A stretch of DNA of 64,000 nucleotides from Incurvaria masculella (lineage: Eukaryota > Arthropoda > Insecta > Lepidoptera > Incurvariidae): assembly GCA_946894095.1 (NCBI GenBank), contig OX335644.1, positions 26,021,595-26,085,594 of the forward strand, written 5' to 3'. Position 1 is the first letter of the stretch. Each line of letters begins with the position of its first letter. The position numbers were made by a program, and so were the translations under genes. Of this stretch, positions 19,063 through 28,531 are shown piece by piece. The notes beneath the pieces were generated by a model. The model worked only from the letters and a program-made list of their open reading frames with translations, was not told where the DNA came from and did not search any database.

Positions 19063-22000
19063 GTGAGTTTATTTGCTTACAGATGCCGGTAGGTATCTAA
19101 TAATATATTTGTTGTTCGTTTTGAAATTGGGTTATCAGGCCATCATCTATATTACGAGGAGCGTGAAATGGAGCAGGTGCTTGTATAGTTATAACACGTA
19201 CATCGTGAGTAATGTCCAAAAATGTTTACGTCGCAGTGTATTGAAAAATATGTATATTATTCATTAAAAACTGTGCCTCATAAAATAGGTATGTACTCGC
19301 CATCAACTGGATATCAGAAATGTTCTAAAATGGCCAAGATACTATTCCATTCTATGAACCGTTTTGTGGGTCAAATTATTAGCATCAAGTGCACTCAACA
19401 GCTGTTTGAAATGTCAGTGTTCTGTGGCCTTGAGTCTTCGTAAACACAGCTGCAATTACGTCATTGGGGTCAGGAAGATACATTGCGAAACTAAATGTGT
19501 CTCTTTAGAATAGGTATCTAAATGTATGGATACTTTTTATTCATGTATTCACACCAGTGATATGTAAAAGGTAAGGATATGCCTTTACACAATTCTGTCG
19601 CCTGTTGTAGTATTCCTATAATCTGTCTTTTTTTATGTAATTGTATATAATTAATAAACGGTTTGACCATTTCATTGGGCAGTTTTGGGGCGTATTATTA
19701 GCCAGAGGCGACAGAAAGGCGAATGACAGCGGCATGCGGCTGTATAGCGATAAAATGGTATCCCCGCGACGCATAGAACACCACTTGTAACTCCATTTTT
19801 GATGTATTGAAGGGCATGTCCTTACGTAGTAATATTTATGTCAATGGTACACACTTGTAAATAACAAGCAGATGTTTGTAATTTGTGATTGTTTATAATA
19901 TAAGCATAGATGAAATACAGATACCACATTTAAAAAAGAAATGAAAATGTCTTGTTTCCCTAATTCATGGGGCCTACACACCTGTTTCACGCATCGGGCC
20001 AATTATTTGGTCCAAAATTAAAACAAGGCTAAAACTTGAATAGTTAAAATATTAGTTTACGCTAAGGTATTCTTAAAGACAACACTCTGAACATCTGCAA
20101 ATGTCATACCAAACCTTAGGACTGGCTCTGCTGTCTATTGCCAAACACAATAATGGTTAGACTAGGAGGTCGCGACAAAAATGGTAACGACAGCGTAAAA
20201 CTGTGTTCAGGGGATAAAGTACAACCCTCTGAAGCTAAATGTGTCAGTCTGCCTGTTCCAAGTGGTTGCGTTACGTAGATAAGGCGCCTGAAAAAGTAGT
20301 TATGGTGACAAAAAATACATATGATAAGGTAAATGGATGCAAATGACGAAGCATGAAAGTATCAATACATACTTGCTTAGCAATACAAAAACTGAACTAA
20401 TCTTTGGTTGCATTTAGTAGTTATAGGCGATTTAGGTTACAGATATAACTTTAGGTATATTTCAGTATTTAATTAAGTAACCGTCTGGTTATTGTTGTAT
20501 AATTAATAGGTATCAATATTTCCAGATAATCAGTATATTCATCAGCAAGTACATACCAGCATCTATTTTATATAGCCAATCTAGAAAATGCAACCACTTG
20601 GGACGGGCAGACCGACATATTTAGCATCAGAGGGTTGGTCTCTAACATGTCAACCGAGATTCAGCCATTTACCTTATCGTGACCAAAAATGTCGTGACCT
20701 CCCGGAATAGGTGGTTAAGGATCACAGTTTTACATTAATTCTACGACGAAACTGAATATTTGACTGTTTATATAGCTCTGCACTCAGAACTAAAACATTT
20801 AACCTCACCTCACCCACACTACTATTTCAAACAATTCAGACGACACGACAACCTACAAAAGAGCCACAGGATAGTGTAGGGAAAAGAACGATTTCTATTC
20901 TTTTTTGTCAATGTTCACAATGCAGGTAAATAGTAGCATATAAGTATATAAGCATATAAGTATTTGCAATCCTTATTTTTATGTTAAGCATCCCAACCGC
21001 CTTCACGTAATAGGTGCCTGACGATGATAATTGAATTAGTAACTTTATTAGTTGTAAGTAACTTAAACTTAGGGTTGCTGTTTCTATTGTTCTTTGTTCT
21101 TTGCCTTAAACTGTTCTGCCAAGGAATTGTTTGGCAGTAGCATTTAGATCTAAATATGTATTTCATAATTGTGGACGGAAAAATATGTTATGTAAACCCG
21201 TGAAGTTTCTTTGCAGGTTCTTCTTTACTGGGTTGATCGAATCCGCGGATCTTTGTGACGTAACTTGGTGTAGTTTGACTACCAAAAAGTTTAAATAAAT
21301 GAAATGAAATGAAATGAGATGCCGAAAGTCTTTTGAACACACCAGTATACATACACTGATGCTGAGATTTATATAGATTACTTGTACTGGGCTTAGCCAA
21401 AGTGTCAGTCCGACTGTCAGTTTCGACATAAAATGTATGGAACGAATGTCAAATTTTACAGTCAGAAGCAATATTTTGGCTAAGCCAAGCACGAGTAAGG
21501 TTTATGAATCTCAGCATAAGTTAGGGCCACCATGTCAGTTTCATGGCCATTTTATGTTTTTTTAAGTTACCATAACCATCATCATTATGTTAGCCCAATA
21601 TAACGCGCACTCAAGGAATTAGGTGCCAAGCCTTTCACTTTATGAGCACGGCTACATTGAAATGGATGGGAAACACGGACAAATTTTCATTGCCGGCTCG
21701 ATCATCTTTTCATGCAATGCAATGTTACCGATCTGGGTGGGCTTAACCTAGCAGGGGAAGAGGTCCTGCAGTTAACATGCGTTCGGAACCATGGAACATT
21801 TCGCATTCTTGACGAAATGCACTTAACGAACTCAGAAAGAGAAAGTGGTGCATGAACGACGGGATGGAAACCATGACCTCTTAGGGGGCAAGCCCCCGCA
21901 TCCCTGAGCTACGAGCCTCTCTTACTAGTTGACAGCAGCGTAACAATCTGATTTGATGCAGGAGACATGCCGCCACCGCCGCTCGGTACAAAGCTGAGGT

Positions 22001-25000
22001 TGTACCACGTCCATATGAACCCTTACGGCCATCGGGTACAACTCATTCTACATGCAAAGGTATATATAAAAAATCTTAGTATTATTCTTAACCCATAAGC
22101 TTAGAATGTAAAGACATACAGAGCCACCTGATGGATGAGACCAAAATCGCTTCATACAAAATGTACTGAAATTTTTTTTTAATCCCTTTTTTTTTCTAAA
22201 TCGCTATGTAGCTTCAAAATAATGATCTTAAGTTTTACTTTCAAATATTGAGGAAAAGTTAAGAAATTTGATCTACAATGAATCAGTGGGTCACCTCTTA
22301 TTTACCATATTCGCTCTTGAGCGGCTCGTAGCCTAGTGGCACGGGGACTGGCCTAGCGTACCAGAGACCTGGGTTCAATACCGACATGCACCACTGTCTT
22401 TCTCTTTCCGAGTTCGATAAGTGCATTTCGTTACGAATGCGAGCTGCTCCGTGGTTCGGAATCCATGTAGACTGTAGGTCCCCTTCCCCTACTAGGTGGT
22501 AGGGTTTATGCCCGCCCGAGTTGGTACCATCGCATTGGATGAAAAGATGGTCGAAGCGGCAATGAAAAATTGTCCGTGTTTTCCATCCAGTTCAATGTAG
22601 CCGTGCTTATAAAGGGAAGGTCCTGGGATGGCACCTAATTCCTTTGGGAATGTGGTGTATTGGGCTAATATAACGGTAGTTGTGTGGTATTAGCCATCCA
22701 TGTCAGGTCACGCAGGTACCGTATCAGATATTAGAGTCGGCCCGGATTTAACTCGATAATTATTTGAGATAACTGTAATGTCGTATCCATTGAATACATA
22801 AAATTATCATCTTATTACATTATTGTGCTTAACAAAATCGAGTGTGTTTTTAAACTGAGTAACTAAATTTGCACAATTTTTTTTTTTCAGGGTGTCCAGT
22901 ACGACACGGTTCACCTCGAACCTCTGCACCTGCCCACCTGGTTCACAGACCGGAATCCACGGTGTAAGTTCCACAGCCTTTTAAAGCTTTATTTATTATA
23001 CACTTTTAAATCCGACTCAATGGTGTGTAGAGACACAAAAAAGTAGTAGTTGTATATATTCTGAATTTAAAATTAATGAAAAATTATTGTTGTTTCATTG
23101 CTGGTACATTTTTTTCTTGGAATAACTGAATGAATGTTTCCCAAAATTATAAATAAATAGCTTTTTTTTAATGGAACCTGACATGGATGGCTAATACCAT
23201 CCAGCTACCGTTATGATATTAGCCCAATACGCTACATTCCCGAAATAATTACATGACATGCCAGTATTATCCTTTAATAAGCACGGCTACATTGAACCGG
23301 ATGGAAAACATGGACAATTTTTCATTGTCGCTTCAACAATAGTTTCATCCTATGCTAACCTGGGGAGGCTTAACCCTATTAAGGGGACCTACAGGTTCCG
23401 AACCATGAAACAACTCACATTCGTAAGAAATGCACTTATCCAACTCAGAAAGAGAAAGAAAGTGGTGCATTACCGGGGCGATGATTTGAACCCAGACCTC
23501 TCGCATGAAAGGCCAGGCCTCTAGCCCCTAGACCATGAGCTGTGCAATGTAGCCTAGGTACTCAATTTTAAATTTTGGCCATCGTTTCAGTCTGTAAACA
23601 TATTTATGCTTTTTAAATTTGAATTACCTTGTGACAAGAATTCTGACTTCTCTGCTACTGAAAATGTAATCTTTGAAGTCCAACAGGCTAGTTTAGTTAG
23701 ACAACAGCCAGACTTTGGGAGTGCCCTCATGTGTGCGGAGCAACGCATTTTCAATAACAAACTTAGCGTCACTTTTTATACCCACATTTATTTTATGCTC
23801 CTGCTCCAGACTTTGGGAGTGACCTGAGGTGTGCGGGGCGAAGCATTTTCAAGAACAAACGTAGCGTCGCTTCTTATAACCACATTTATTCTATGCCCGC
23901 CTCAGACTTTAGGAGTAACGTGAGAGGTGCATTTTCAAGGTTCAGCAGAGCGTCACTTCTAATACCCACGTTCATTACACGCTTCCGCTCCAGTGAAGAT
24001 CCCGGTGCTGGAGATCCCGAAGGAGGGCGGCGACCGTCTGCTGTTCGAGAGCGTCGTGATTTGCGACTACCTCGATGAGAGGTACCCGCGCCCGCCGCTG
24101 CACTCGCGCGACGCGTACCGCAAGGCGCAGGACCGCCTGCTCATCGAACGGTTCAATGAGGTGGGGACGGCTCACTTATTTTTATGTAACTTGACGGCTC
24201 TGAGCTGCTAGTCCGAGTTGTCACCTAAACTGGCGTTTATGGAACTTCGAAGTTTTTACTAGATATTCTATGGTTTTTACTTCTTCGAACTGTCAAAGTC
24301 AAACTTGGACTTTCGATTTGTATGAAAACGCGGAGTCGGCTTAAACGGCAACGTCGACGTAGCTATTTGCGGCAACGTTGAGCAACCTGTCAAATCAAAC
24401 TCTGACTCGCAAGTGTTAGTTCGCTTAACGCCCACGCGCTCTTTAATTTCTCCATACATTTGAAAACGCCAGTCGATCGGTCTGCCGTAAACGCGATTGT
24501 GACAGGTGACAGCTGAGACTACGGGCTCTGTATACCCGGATTTTAGTTAAGTATTATTTGTTTCACGGTATCGGTCAGAATATCATGAAGAACTCTTACT
24601 TTTACTTCATTTTTAAGGCTGTTCTTAATTTTTCTGTCGGTGGTAGCATTTAAAGCAGAGGTTCTCAAACTTATTTCGTTTACCGCCCATTTTGAGCCTT
24701 TACCACATCTTAAAATTCACAGTCTCAATAAGTAGTTTAATAACTTCAATTTAAGTATTTTTTATTTATAGCGGGCCATATGAGTGTACTATTCTTATTA
24801 TAGTCTATTCATATTCTGGGCGGTAAAGGGCCCACAGGAAATTAGGGGGCTTTAAAGCGGTTTGGGGGGAATCAGTGGCGGATTTACCAGCAGGCTGAGT
24901 AGGCTGGAGCCTAGGGCGGCAGATTTTAGGGGCGGCACATTTGAAAACTAAAATGTCTTGGTCCCCAAGTCAAAAGTACCAACTACCCGCCCGCATTTGA

Positions 25001-28000
25001 AACCAAAAGAGCGCCTTGTAGTGCAGCCATTAGTAGTACACAAATGAGCTTTTATTAGCTCAGAAATATAACCTAAAACTATTTCTTGTGCAATCTTAAC
25101 TAAATCGTTGGGTTGTAAAATAATCTAGGAATTGACAATTCGATCTTTTAGTTCACAATCATTTTAATTACGGGAAGGGCGTTGTGTAATTAGGACGACA
25201 GTACACAAATCATAAAATTACAAGTTCTCTGACAAATAAATGTTAATTGACCAAACAGCAAAGCAAAGGATTCTGTTTCAAGATTGGGCAAACATTTTTT
25301 CGTATGTATGTGGTAGCATTTTTCAACCCATTGCCTTGAAACTTTGTAAGCACTTTCGATATTGTTATAAATTTTTTGACAGAGCGTCGCGAAGGTCTCT
25401 GTTTCAAGCATAGACCTAGCATGCGCGCTTCTATGGTTTCAAGATTGGGAAAAAATGCTTTCAGATCACAACATATTAAGGATCGATGTTTATGTATTTG
25501 TATTTTAATGCGCAACCTCTTTCCCATGATATAGTCCAGCACTAGTTTGGGAAAGAGGGAAAATAACTGGTTTTTTTTACTGTAACTTTATAAAATTTGA
25601 TTGGAATTCATTTGTATGTCCGGCTGTTCTCCTCTACAGGTCGCATTTCTCAACGGTTCGCGTGAAATGTTTTAAGCACATTCGATATTTTTATAATTTT
25701 TTTTAGTCAAGCCAGTTTTTTTATTTTTTCAAAATGGCGGAGTGTTAAAAAAATTCAAATGTGGTATATCTATCCGGTTGTTCTCCTCTACAGGTCGCAT
25801 GTCTCAACCGATTCTGTGATTTTTTGTAAGCAGTTTCAATTTTTTAGACGAACCAGTTTTTGAAATTTTTTTCTAAAAGGTGGAGTAATTTTTAAAAATG
25901 CTGTTTTCCGCCACTGGTCGCATTTCTCATCAGATTCCGTTGTTTGGCAAGCAGGTTCAATATTCATGTAATCTCTTTTAAGACGAGCCAGTTTTTAAAA
26001 TGTTTTCATATTTTTTAATAAAAAAAGTGGAATGTTCAAAAATACTGACAGCTCAGAGAGCCACTACTTTGGTCAAGCAAATTTTTCAAAATGGCGGAAT
26101 AATTTTGAAAAATGTTGAAATGTTATATGTCTGTCCGGTTGATCTCCTCTATTGGTTGCATTTATCAACCGATTCTTCTGAAATTTTGTAAGCAGGTTCG
26201 ATGATTTCATAGATTTTTGTAGTCCATCTAGTTTCATTTAATTTTTTTTTATATTAAATGTTCAAAAAGATAGACTCGCGAGGTCTACAGCTCAGAGAGC
26301 TACTAGTTTAGTCGAGCAAGTTTTTCAAAATGGCGGAGTCATTTTGAAAAATGTTCTAATGTTGCATTTTGACCGGCTCGTTCTTCTCAACAGATCTCAT
26401 TTCTACGCCGATTCACTTCAAATTCTAAATATTTTTTCAGTGGAGCAAGTTTTTGAAAATGTTTTGAAAATGTTCGAAAAAAGACAGATTCGCGAGGTCT
26501 ATAGCACAGAGAGCCACTAGTTTATATGATTGTCAACTAGGGTATCCAATTGTTGAGGTCGGTAGGGGCGGCACAATTTTAATAGCCTACTGGCGGCAAA
26601 TGTGTAAGTCCGCCGCTGGGGGGAATGGATGATTTGTATTTTTCTATTATAACATTTTTATTTTTTTTATGTGACTGGACATGGATGGCTAATACCACAA
26701 GTTCTGTCATGGTATTAGCCCAACACACCACATGGGAACTAGGTGCCATGCCAGGACCTTCCTTATATTGCACGGCTACATTGAACTGGATGGAAAACAC
26801 GGACAATTTTCATTGCCGCTTCGACCATCGTTCATCCAATGCGATGCTACCAACCCGGGCGGGATAAACCCTACCACCTAGTAAGTAAGGAAGGGGAATC
26901 CGAACCACGGCCAGCCTCTCTCAATGGTCGAATGGTCACCCATCCAAGACCAGACCGGACCCAGCGTTGCTTAACTTCGGAGAGCGATCGCCGAAGTGTC
27001 GCGCCACTGGGCCACTGAGGCTGACAGATATTTGCATTCTAAGTACTTCACATTTTTTTAAGCTACCTTATTCTTTACAATCTATAATTTATTCATTCTT
27101 TACAATCAAAATGGGCAGGAAAAACAACGAAAATTCGACGTCGTGTACTAGGTAGGGTTTAAAAATATACCATAGCTTCACGGCCAATTATACATGCATA
27201 CATGACACATTCCTTGGATACTACGGTAGATTCGGTCGGTCTTTTTCCAGCTGATCAAGGGAATCCTGGAGTGTTTCGACACCAACTTCGCGTTTGGCAG
27301 TGAGCAGATCCTCGGCACCCTCACTGTTCTGGAGCAGGAGCTGCAGGAGAGAGCCAGCGACTACTTCTCTGGTATGTGTATCTCTGTCTATCTATATTAA
27401 TTCCCCCTCTCCCCCAATATCTATCTATCTATCTATCTACGACTTAGTAGGGGAAGGGGACTTACAGTTTTGTACATGGATTCCGAATCATGGAACAGCT
27501 TGCATTCGTGACGAAATGCACTTATCGAACTCCGAAAGAGAAAGAAAGCGGTGCACGTCGGGGCGAGGAATTTAACCCAGACCTCTGGTACGTTAGGCCT
27601 GCCCCCGCGCCAATAGGCTACGAGCCGCTCAAAAGTAAGTAAAGATAGTTTGTAACTTCATAATCTTAAGGAGTTATAGAAGAAATAACTACGAACGACC
27701 GTTCCGCCATCTACTTGGACGCACACACCTCCTTAAGAAGCATGTCTGTTTCAGGCTCGCGGCCTGGCATGCTCGACTACATGATCTGGCCGTGGCTGGA
27801 GCGGCTGTACCTGCTCCGATGCGTCGATGAGACCATCTTCGATCGCAAGAAGGCGCTGTTCCCCAACCTGGTGAGTAACTTCGCTGTGCTTTGAGCAGGT
27901 ACGCTGTTGCCCTGCAACTGTCAAACGGGATGGGCTACACGTGCTGTGCACCTCCACAGTGCACGCGTGCAGTGGTGACACTCCTCAATTTACTGGTATG

Positions 28001-28531
28001 TTCCTACTGCAGGCGCACTAGGCCGAACAGAGGTGGATAAGAAGTATGTGCGTACGCTGCGCGAGTGATATAACTGCTATAATATTTAGTTTGACGGCTT
28101 ACCGCGTGTGTCAGGAGCAGGACGTGCTGCTCTCCTTTTAAAAATAACCGCCGCAGCGTGCGCGCGCACAAAGTAAGCTACTACACGGGATGAGCACCGC
28201 AACACGTGCAGTGGTGACACACCTTAGAGTACTTATATGTTCCTAATGCAGGCGGACTGGTGTGAATAGATGCGGCTGAATGGGGGGGATGAAATATGTG
28301 CTTACAACACGAGTACTAAGCCTACTAACTTTGGGCTAATATAAGTGATATAACCACAGTGCAGGCGTGCAGTGGTGACACTCTCAGTGTACTGATATGT
28401 TCCCCCCGCAGGCAGACTGGGGCGAGCAGATGCAGCTGGACGAGGCGGTGAAGAAGTACGCGCTCTCGCCGCGCGAGTACTATGACCACTACCGCAGCGC
28501 GCGCGCGCACAACATAGGCTACTACGCGTGA
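19035..28531 (+). CDS. GSTO: Omega-class glutathione S-transferase, 7 coding exons, amplified last exon
   Basis: Exons: 19035-19062, 21962-22059, 22891-22963, 23994-24160, 27251-27371, 27755-27870, and the first intact terminal copy 28412-28531. Every junction is GT-AG and in phase (1,0,1,0,1,0), giving 240 aa, normal for omega GSTs. The N-terminal thioredoxin-like domain has KLRLYHVHMNPYGHRVQL and the glutathione-contact segment FESVVICDYLDERYP. The C-terminal helical domain has the omega signature MLDYMIWPWLERLYLL. Omega GSTs act in the cytosol on thiol-transfer and dehydroascorbate/arsenate chemistry through an active-site Cys in a CPY motif. Here the aligned residue is Asn29 (NPY), so the usual chemistry may be lost. 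The terminal exon is repeated 11 times (28412-30431). Intron 4 holds a hAT element. An initiator-like TCAGT sits near 18950; the promoter is unproven. Confidence 0.9.
19063..20165. other. GSTO intron 1, 5' part
   Basis: AT-rich intron sequence without a recognisable gene. An ordinary AATAAACGG-containing stretch at about 19650 is not linked to any coding sequence. Confidence 0.4.
20166..20705. repeat. Foldback element with ~115-bp inverted arms
   Basis: The left arm (about 20166-20277: GGAGGTCGCGACAAAAATGG, CAACCCTCTGAAGCTAAATG, TCTGCCTGTTCCAAGTGGTT) is inverted at about 20588-20705 (AACCACTTGGGACGGGCAGA, CATCAGAGGGTTG, ACCAAAAATGTCGTGACCTC). The two arms enclose about 310 bp of AT-rich DNA without an ORF. 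A non-autonomous DNA transposon is the likeliest identity. Confidence 0.75.
21370..21530 (+). repeat. Palindromic element C
   Basis: TGGGCTTAGCCAAAGTGTCA and CCGACTGTCAGT on the left; ACAGTCAGAAG and TTGGCTAAGCCAAGCACGAG on the right. Confidence 0.75.
21590..21912 (-). repeat. SINE copy
   Basis: Reverse SINE whose tRNA-derived head ends at GAGCTACGAGCCTCTC, 50 bp before GSTO exon 2. Body words: GCACGGCTACATTGAAATGG, GACGAAATGCACTTA. Confidence 0.75.
21962..22059 (+). CDS. GSTO: GSTO exon 2
   Basis: The acceptor TTGATGCAG precedes it and the donor is CAAAG|GTATAT. Encodes the first beta strand and the active-site segment, with Asn in place of the omega Cys (HMNPYGHR). An in-frame ATG at 21967 could serve as an alternative start. 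Confidence 0.88.
22318..22712 (+). repeat. tRNA-headed SINE, most complete forward copy
   Basis: The head keeps Pol III promoter boxes: A box TAGCCTAGTGG at 22329-22339 and B box GGTTCAATACC at 22372-22382, spaced as in a tRNA gene. The body then runs through TTTCTCTTTCCGAGTTCGAT, CGAATGCGAGCTGCTCCGTG, GTAGGTCCCCTTCCCC, CGAAGCGGCAATGAAAAATTG and GGTATTAGCCATCCATGTCA. It lies in GSTO intron 2. At least a dozen full or partial relatives occur in the window. Confidence 0.85.
22891..22963 (+). CDS. GSTO: GSTO exon 3
   Basis: Preceded by a T-rich tract ending TTTTTCAG; the donor is CGGT|GTAAGT. Encodes GVQYDTVHLEPLHLPTWFTD and the start of the NPR-LKIPVLE segment that leads to the cis-proline. 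Confidence 0.88.
23162..23548 (-). repeat. SINE copy
   Basis: Reverse full-length copy from the poly-T edge (GACATGGATGGCTAATACCA) to the head (ACCATGAGCTGTGC). Confidence 0.8.
23994..24160 (+). CDS. GSTO: GSTO exon 4
   Basis: Acceptor CCGCTCCAG, donor AATGAG|GTGGGG (a weaker donor). Encodes the cis-proline KIPVLE motif, the glutathione-binding ES pair in FESVVICDYLDERYP and the domain linker RPPLHSRDAYRKAQDR. Strongly GC-rich compared with flanking introns. Confidence 0.92.
24210..24526 (+). repeat. Palindromic element D
   Basis: GAGTTGTCACCTAAACTGGCG at the left; TTTGAAAACGCCAGTCGATC and GTGACAGCTGAGAC at the right. Lies just after GSTO exon 4. Confidence 0.75.
24873..26618 (+). mobile_element. 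Non-autonomous hAT-type element with 8-bp TSD
   Basis: Ends in inverted repeats CAGTGGCGGATTTAC (start 24873) and GTAAGTCCGCCGCTG (end 26618), flanked by the 8-bp duplication GGGGGAAT at 24865-24872 and 26619-26626. An 8-bp duplication with a CAG...CTG terminus is the hAT superfamily signature. The 1,746-bp interior has no transposase ORF. It contains five or more diverged, irregularly spaced repeats of a module holding TCTCCTCTACAGGTCGCAT, TCTCAACCGATTC and AGACGAGCCAGTTTTT. It lies in GSTO intron 4. Confidence 0.88.
26652..27025 (-). repeat. 5S rRNA-headed SINE sharing the tRNA-SINE body
   Basis: On the minus strand the head (27025 to about 26930) reads like the 5S rRNA internal promoter: GATCGCTCTCCGAAGTTAAG, CAACGCTGGGTCCGG and TCTTGGATGGGTGACC, in 5S order and spacing. 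From about 26915 downward it continues into CGTGGTTCGGATTCC and then the same body and tail as the tRNA-headed SINE (CAATGAAAATTGTCCGTG, GGTATTAGCCATCCATGTC). 5S-headed SINEs are known (SINE3 class). Confidence 0.8.
27251..27371 (+). CDS. GSTO: GSTO exon 5
   Basis: Acceptor TTTTTCCAG, donor TCTG|GTATGT. Encodes an alpha-helical segment (LIKGILECFDTNF, then LTVLEQELQERASDYFSG). Confidence 0.9.
27418..27440 (+). repeat. (TATC)n microsatellite
   Basis: Five consecutive TATC/ATCT units after GSTO exon 5. Confidence 0.85.
27443..27632 (-). repeat. SINE fragment (head half)
   Basis: Reverse copy of the tRNA head and proximal body: ACGAAATGCACTTATCGAAC, CAGACCTCTGGTACG, ATAGGCTACGAGCCGCTC. Confidence 0.75.
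27755..27870 (+). CDS. GSTO: GSTO exon 6
   Basis: Acceptor CTGTTTCAG, donor AACCTG|GTGAGT. Encodes the omega-specific MLDYMIWPWLERLYLL helix and continues to KKALFPNL, ending in phase 0 so it can join any copy of the terminal exon. Confidence 0.92.
27926..28411 (+). repeat. Diverged proximal units of the GSTO terminal-exon array
   Basis: Two to three decayed relatives of the 190-bp unit precede the clean array. Recognisable parts include GTGCAGTGGTGACACTCC, acceptor-like CTACTGCAG|GCGCACTAG at about 28011, and ATGCAG|GCGGACTGGTGTGAATAG at about 28250. Both exon-like starts meet stops within a few codons. They look like older, unhomogenised edge copies. Confidence 0.7.
28412..28531 (+). CDS. 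GSTO: GSTO exon 7, copy 1
   Basis: First intact terminal exon downstream of exon 6, with acceptor CCCCCCGCAG. It differs from the rest of the array (DHYRS instead of DYYRS; GCAGAC instead of GCGGAC). Encodes 39 residues and TGA. Confidence 0.8.
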   Translation, partial: ADWGEQMQLDEAVKKYALSPREYYDHYRSARAHNIGYYA

